Assembly (NCBI RefSeq): GCF_003430825.1
Contig: NZ_CP024047.1
Coordinates: forward strand, 744,001-808,000
Direction: 5' to 3'
Source of the DNA: Natrarchaeobaculum sulfurireducens
GTDB taxonomy: Archaea; Halobacteriota; Halobacteria; Halobacteriales; Natrialbaceae
DNA length: 64,000 nt
The notes beneath the pieces are model-generated. The model was not told the DNA's origin. It worked only from the letters and a program-made list of their open reading frames with translations, and did not search any database. Both the position numbers and the translations under genes were made by a program. The first letter of the stretch is position 1. Every line of letters begins with the position of its first letter. Positions 60,805 through 64,000 of this stretch are shown here, in pieces.

Positions 60805-62441
60805 GCGCGGAGGACTCTGGGGCGATCGATCGGTTCCTCGAGGAACTCGATCCGATCGTCTTCGTTTTCGGTGCGTTGCTCTCGGTGGGTGTGATCGTCG
60901 CGTTCTTCCTCGATCGGTCGTTCGTCGCCGGGACGATCGAACTGGTTCACGACGAGATGCTCAGCTATCTGAGTTGGGCGCTGCTGGTGATCGTGTTCCT
61001 GATCGTCGTCTTCCTTCTGTTCCTGATCGTCGGGCCGTGGGGGAAGATCAAACTCGGTGACGGAGATCCGGAGTACAGTTTCCTGTCGTTTTTCGCGATG
61101 CTGTACTCCGCGGGCTTCGCTGCGGGGGTCGTCTTCTGGGGGCCGACCGAAGCACTGTTTTATTACGACGATCCGAATCCGCTGTACGGCGTCGAGGGTG
61201 GCTCGGCGGAGGCGATTCCGCTGGCCGTCCAGCAGACGCTGTTCCACTGGGCGTTGCCCCAACTTGCGGTGTTTACCATCATGGGCATCGCGATCGGCTA
61301 CTTCGCGTACAACTACGACGGCGTCCCGCTACGGGTATCGTCGGCACTGACGCCGATTCTCGGCAAGGAGAACCTCGACGGACCGGCTGCAAAGGTGATC
61401 GACGTGCTCGCCGTGTTCGCGACCATCGGCGGCGTCGCGACGTCACTGGGCTTCATCGGGAGCCAGTTCGTGACCGGCCTCAACGAAGCCTGGGGCGTCG
61501 ACCTGGGAGATAGTGGCATCCTGCTGGTCGTGACTGCGATGACGATCCTGTTTACGATCTCGATGGTGCTCGGGATCGACCGTGGCATTCGTCGGCTCTC
61601 GAACTTCAACATGGGGCTGTTCGCCGTGATGATGATCGCGACGTTCATCGTCGGACCGACCATGTTCCTGTTGTTGCTCGGCTCGCAGGCGATCGGCGGC
61701 ATGATCAGTGACTTCGTTGCCATGAGTCTCTACACCGGTGCTGGTGCCGGAGCCGACGGGGCCGCGTGGGTGGAGGGCTGGACGGTCTTTTACTGGGCGT
61801 GGGCGCTCTCGTGGTCGCCGTTTGCCGGGCTGTTCATCGCCCGGATCGCGAAGGGACGAACCGTCCGCGAGGTGGCCTTTACGGGGATCGTCGCGACCTC
61901 GGCTGCCACGATCCCGTGGTTCGTCTTCGTCGGCGGCACAGCCGTCTTCTTCCAGCACGAGGGAATCGCCAGCTTCGCCGACGTGATGGCGTTCGAAGCC
62001 GGTGCGGAGGTGACCGGCTTCATCATGTTCGAGGCGTTCCCGTTCGGCGCAGCGTTCATGATCGCGTTCCTCGTGCTCGTGACGACGTTCTTCGTCACCT
62101 CGGCGGACTCCTCGACGCTCGCGGTCTCGATGATGACCACCGGCGGGAAAGCACAGCCGTCGAACGTCAACCGCATCTTCTGGGGCCTCGTGCTCGGACT
62201 GACCGCCGCGATTCTCATGTTGCTGGGTGGAGAAGGTGGTGCCGGCGCACTCGAGCAGGCGGTCGTCATCACGGGCGCGCCCTTCGCGTTCGTCTGTCTC
62301 TTCGCGATGCTCTCGCTGGCCAGAAACTTCAGCGCCAACCACGGTCGGGTCCTCTTGCAGGATCGATCCGTTCTGATCGGCTCGAGCCCCGACCGAACGG
62401 ACGAACCGGCACCGAGTGCGGAGCCCTCTGACGACGACTGA
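60801..62441 (+). CDS. BCCT-family betaine/carnitine/choline transporter
   Basis: A 546-residue sodium-coupled transporter with 12 helices. SFLSFFAMLYSAGFAAGVVF and WGPTEALFYYDDP (about 93-125) and the signature WTVFYWAWALSWSPFAGLFI, ARIAKGRTVRE (about 325-355) define the BCCT family. The aromatic box and segment FFVTSADSSTLAVSMMT are also present. Substrates of such proteins are betaine, choline, carnitine or related ammonium compounds. The position among amino-group enzymes suggests uptake of a nitrogenous compound as nutrient, not only osmoprotection. It begins with GTG inside the end of the leader ORF. Confidence 0.9.
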   Translation: MSAEDSGAIDRFLEELDPIVFVFGALLSVGVIVAFFLDRSFVAGTIELVHDEMLSYLSWALLVIVFLIVVFLLFLIVGPWGKIKLGDGDPEYSFLSFFAMLYSAGFAAGVVFWGPTEALFYYDDPNPLYGVEGGSAEAIPLAVQQTLFHWALPQLAVFTIMGIAIGYFAYNYDGVPLRVSSALTPILGKENLDGPAAKVIDVLAVFATIGGVATSLGFIGSQFVTGLNEAWGVDLGDSGILLVVTAMTILFTISMVLGIDRGIRRLSNFNMGLFAVMMIATFIVGPTMFLLLLGSQAIGGMISDFVAMSLYTGAGAGADGAAWVEGWTVFYWAWALSWSPFAGLFIARIAKGRTVREVAFTGIVATSAATIPWFVFVGGTAVFFQHEGIASFADVMAFEAGAEVTGFIMFEAFPFGAAFMIAFLVLVTTFFVTSADSSTLAVSMMTTGGKAQPSNVNRIFWGLVLGLTAAILMLLGGEGGAGALEQAVVITGAPFAFVCLFAMLSLARNFSANHGRVLLQDRSVLIGSSPDRTDEPAPSAEPSDDD

Positions 62442-62521
62442 CGGTCGATCGAACCTGTTTTCTGCCCTCGTTGTGACTGGCAGTCAACGGGCTCGGGCGT
62501 GGTGCCACGGCCACTTCATAA

Positions 62522-62557
62522 CAATATTTAATGTACGCTGTACACATAATCTGTGTA
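62522..62557 (+). promoter_or_regulatory. promoter and operator-like palindrome, aminotransferase C
   Basis: TATA-like caatattta lies at 62522-62530, about 31 bp before the ATG. An exact inverted repeat TACACA-TAATC-TGTGTA (62541-62557) covers the predicted transcription start and the first base of the ATG, a position suited to repression. Confidence 0.5.
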
Positions 62558-63918
62558 TGGATAGGGACACAGCGGAACCGGACGTGGACGCCTTCCCCGG
62601 CCCAAACGCCCGCGAGTGGGTTGCGTTCCACGGCGAAAACGCTGCACCGAGCGAATACTCCCACGAGTTCGTCTGGGACATCACCCGCGAGGCCGACGGA
62701 CCGTTCGTCACCGACGTCGATGGCAACGTCCTTCTGGATTTCACCTGCCACATCGGCGCTGCCCCCCTCGGATACAACAACGAGAAGATCACGTCGAAGC
62801 TCCGCGAGTTCGACCTCGTCGAGCCGATGAAGATCGCCGGCCAGGACATGTACTTCGGCGCCGGCCCGACCCCCGAGGAGTCGTCGGTGCCGGGCTCGAG
62901 TCACCTGATGGACAAACTGGTCGAGGTTTCGAGTCGGTACGGGATGGACACCGTGTTCCTCTCGAACTCCGGCGCGGAGGCGATCGAGAACGCGATGAAA
63001 ATCACACACGACCACCGCGCGCCGGCGAAGTACGGCTACGCCTTCGCCGGCAGTTTCCACGGTCGAACCCTCGGGACCCTCTCGTTAACGAAGTCCAAGG
63101 AGGTCTACACGCGCCATTACCCCCAGATCGACGGCATCGAGACCGTCCAGTTCTGTGCGGACCGTGCCTGCGATCCCGACAGCTGTGACTGTGGCTTCTT
63201 CGCCGGCGAGGGCTCACAGCTCCGCAACGCCCTCGCGCCCGAGGGTGGCCACGTCAACCCCGAGGAGGTCGCGTTCATCGCGCTCGAGCCGATTCAGGGC
63301 GTCGGCGGCTATCGCTTCCCCAGCGACGAGTTCATGGCCGAGGTCGGTGCCGTCAGCGACGAGTACGATATTCCGCTCGTCGTCGACGAGATCCAGTCGG
63401 GCGTCGGCCGAACGGGCGAGATCTGGGCCTCGGATCACTACCCCATCGAACCGGACGTCATCTCGGCGGCGAAGGCGCTTCGCGTCGGTGCGACCATCTC
63501 GCGCTCCGATATTTTCCCGACCGAGAAAAACCGGCTCGGATCGACGTTCGGCGGCGGCGACCTGCTCGGCTCGATGATGGGTGCGTTCACCCTCGAGGCC
63601 ATCGAGGAGTACGACCTCCTCGAGAACGCGACGACCCGCGGCGAGCAGGCGAAAGAACTGCTGGCCGACGACGCGCCCGACTACGTCGAGGACGTCCGCG
63701 GGAAGGGGCTGATGCTCGCCATCGAATTCGACACGCACGAGCGACGGAACGCCGTCGTCGAAGCGTCGCTCAGACGCGGTCTGCTCACCCTCGGCTGTGG
63801 CACGAAGACGATCCGCCTGCTCCCGCCGCTCGACTCGAGCGCCCGCGAAATCGAACTCGGTGTCGGCATCTTCTGTGACGCCATCGAAGCCGTCGGAACG
63901 AACACGACTGCCGCCTGA
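62557..63918 (+). CDS. class III aminotransferase C
   Basis: A 453-residue PLP enzyme. DGNVLLDFTCHIGAAPLGYN (about 50-69), VFLSNSGAEAIENAMKIT (about 131-148), AGSFHGRTLGTLSLTKSKEV, IALEPIQGVGGYRFPSDEFM, LVVDEIQSGVGRTGEIWASD and the PLP lysine in SAAKALRVGATIS are present. The Cys-rich insert is CADRACDPDSCDCGFFAGEG (about 202-221). It is more distant from A and B than they are from each other, so the three may use different amines. It follows the BCCT transporter by 115 bp and has its own promoter. Confidence 0.88.
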   Translation: MDRDTAEPDVDAFPGPNAREWVAFHGENAAPSEYSHEFVWDITREADGPFVTDVDGNVLLDFTCHIGAAPLGYNNEKITSKLREFDLVEPMKIAGQDMYFGAGPTPEESSVPGSSHLMDKLVEVSSRYGMDTVFLSNSGAEAIENAMKITHDHRAPAKYGYAFAGSFHGRTLGTLSLTKSKEVYTRHYPQIDGIETVQFCADRACDPDSCDCGFFAGEGSQLRNALAPEGGHVNPEEVAFIALEPIQGVGGYRFPSDEFMAEVGAVSDEYDIPLVVDEIQSGVGRTGEIWASDHYPIEPDVISAAKALRVGATISRSDIFPTEKNRLGSTFGGGDLLGSMMGAFTLEAIEEYDLLENATTRGEQAKELLADDAPDYVEDVRGKGLMLAIEFDTHERRNAVVEASLRRGLLTLGCGTKTIRLLPPLDSSAREIELGVGIFCDAIEAVGTNTTAA

Positions 63919-64000
63919 TCGGCCCGCTGTCTCCCCGTCGAGTTCTTTTGTAGGCTCCGGTTTGATAGGTGCCCACGCCGATATGCAGACGATGACGGCA

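Noticed and set aside
63983-64000. ATG near the window end as the start of a further gene
   Set aside because: Only six codons are visible (MQTMTA); an open frame may continue beyond the window but cannot be supported here.

Overview
The window is haloarchaeal chromosome, most like Natrialbaceae (Natrialba/Natronorubrum/Haloterrigena-type). Proteins are strongly acidic, coding DNA is GC-rich with very frequent CTCGAG, archaeal information-processing genes are present (TFB, aIF1A, tRNA wyosine enzyme Taw1), many genes have a TATA-like box 25-35 bp before the start codon (leaderless transcripts), and exported proteins carry twin-arginine/lipobox signals or a PGF-type C-terminal anchor.

Layout. 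1-7.4 kb: PGF-CTERM surface protein, gamma-glutamylcyclotransferase-like protein, threonine ammonia-lyase, RidA, tRNA-Ser(GGA) with a duplicated 3' end (att-like scar) and a TnpB fragment, PadR-type regulator, two haloarchaeal hypotheticals, SolA-like oxidase. 7.5-14.4 kb: an export/fibre locus with three DUF1102 (TasA/camelysin-like) proteins, an ER-type (SipW-like) signal peptidase and a DUF5305 protein, facing a regulator and a fourth related secreted protein. 14.4-20.4 kb: LLM oxidoreductase, aconitase, dUTPase and small membrane proteins. 20.7-22.8 kb: a more AT-rich accessory patch with a four-helix membrane protein, a cysteine-rich halocin C8-like precursor and a decayed transposase. 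22.9-31.1 kb: 6-phosphogluconate dehydrogenase, THEP1 NTPase, Tat-lipoprotein amidohydrolase, TFB, rhodanese, FAH-family enzyme, YkgJ protein, aIF1A. 31.3-41 kb: a small membrane protein, a CHAT-protease protein and an Orc1/Cdc6-like protein whose Walker A lysine is lost, the last translationally coupled to the glpABC operon, with glpK divergent. 41-48 kb: HAD phosphatase, AAC(3)-like protein, Taw1, DICT protein, RibK-RibB pair, membrane protein/HTH pair. 48-53 kb: an operon of two paralogous Tat-lipoprotein beta-propellers and a CopC-CopD fusion with a His/Asp-rich tail. 52.8-55.1 kb: IlvE, DUF502 protein, and a broken Lrp/AsnC gene next to a MITE-like element. 55.2 kb to the end: three class III aminotransferases, an AbgA-like M20 hydrolase, a haloarchaeal hypothetical and a BCCT transporter preceded by a 28-codon leader ORF.

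How they fit together. The glp block takes up and oxidises glycerol (GlpK makes glycerol-3-phosphate, GlpABC oxidises it into the quinone pool). The final block looks like uptake plus deamination/hydrolysis of amino compounds, and several of its promoters share TGTGTA half-sites, two of them inside exact 6-5-6 inverted repeats. The DUF1102/signal-peptidase block resembles the bacterial tapA-sipW-tasA arrangement and archaeal bundling-pilus loci. The strongest candidates for undescribed biology are the Orc-like/CHAT/small-membrane-protein set, the TasA-like fibre locus and the halocin-like gene. All functional calls come from reading motifs; no database search was run.
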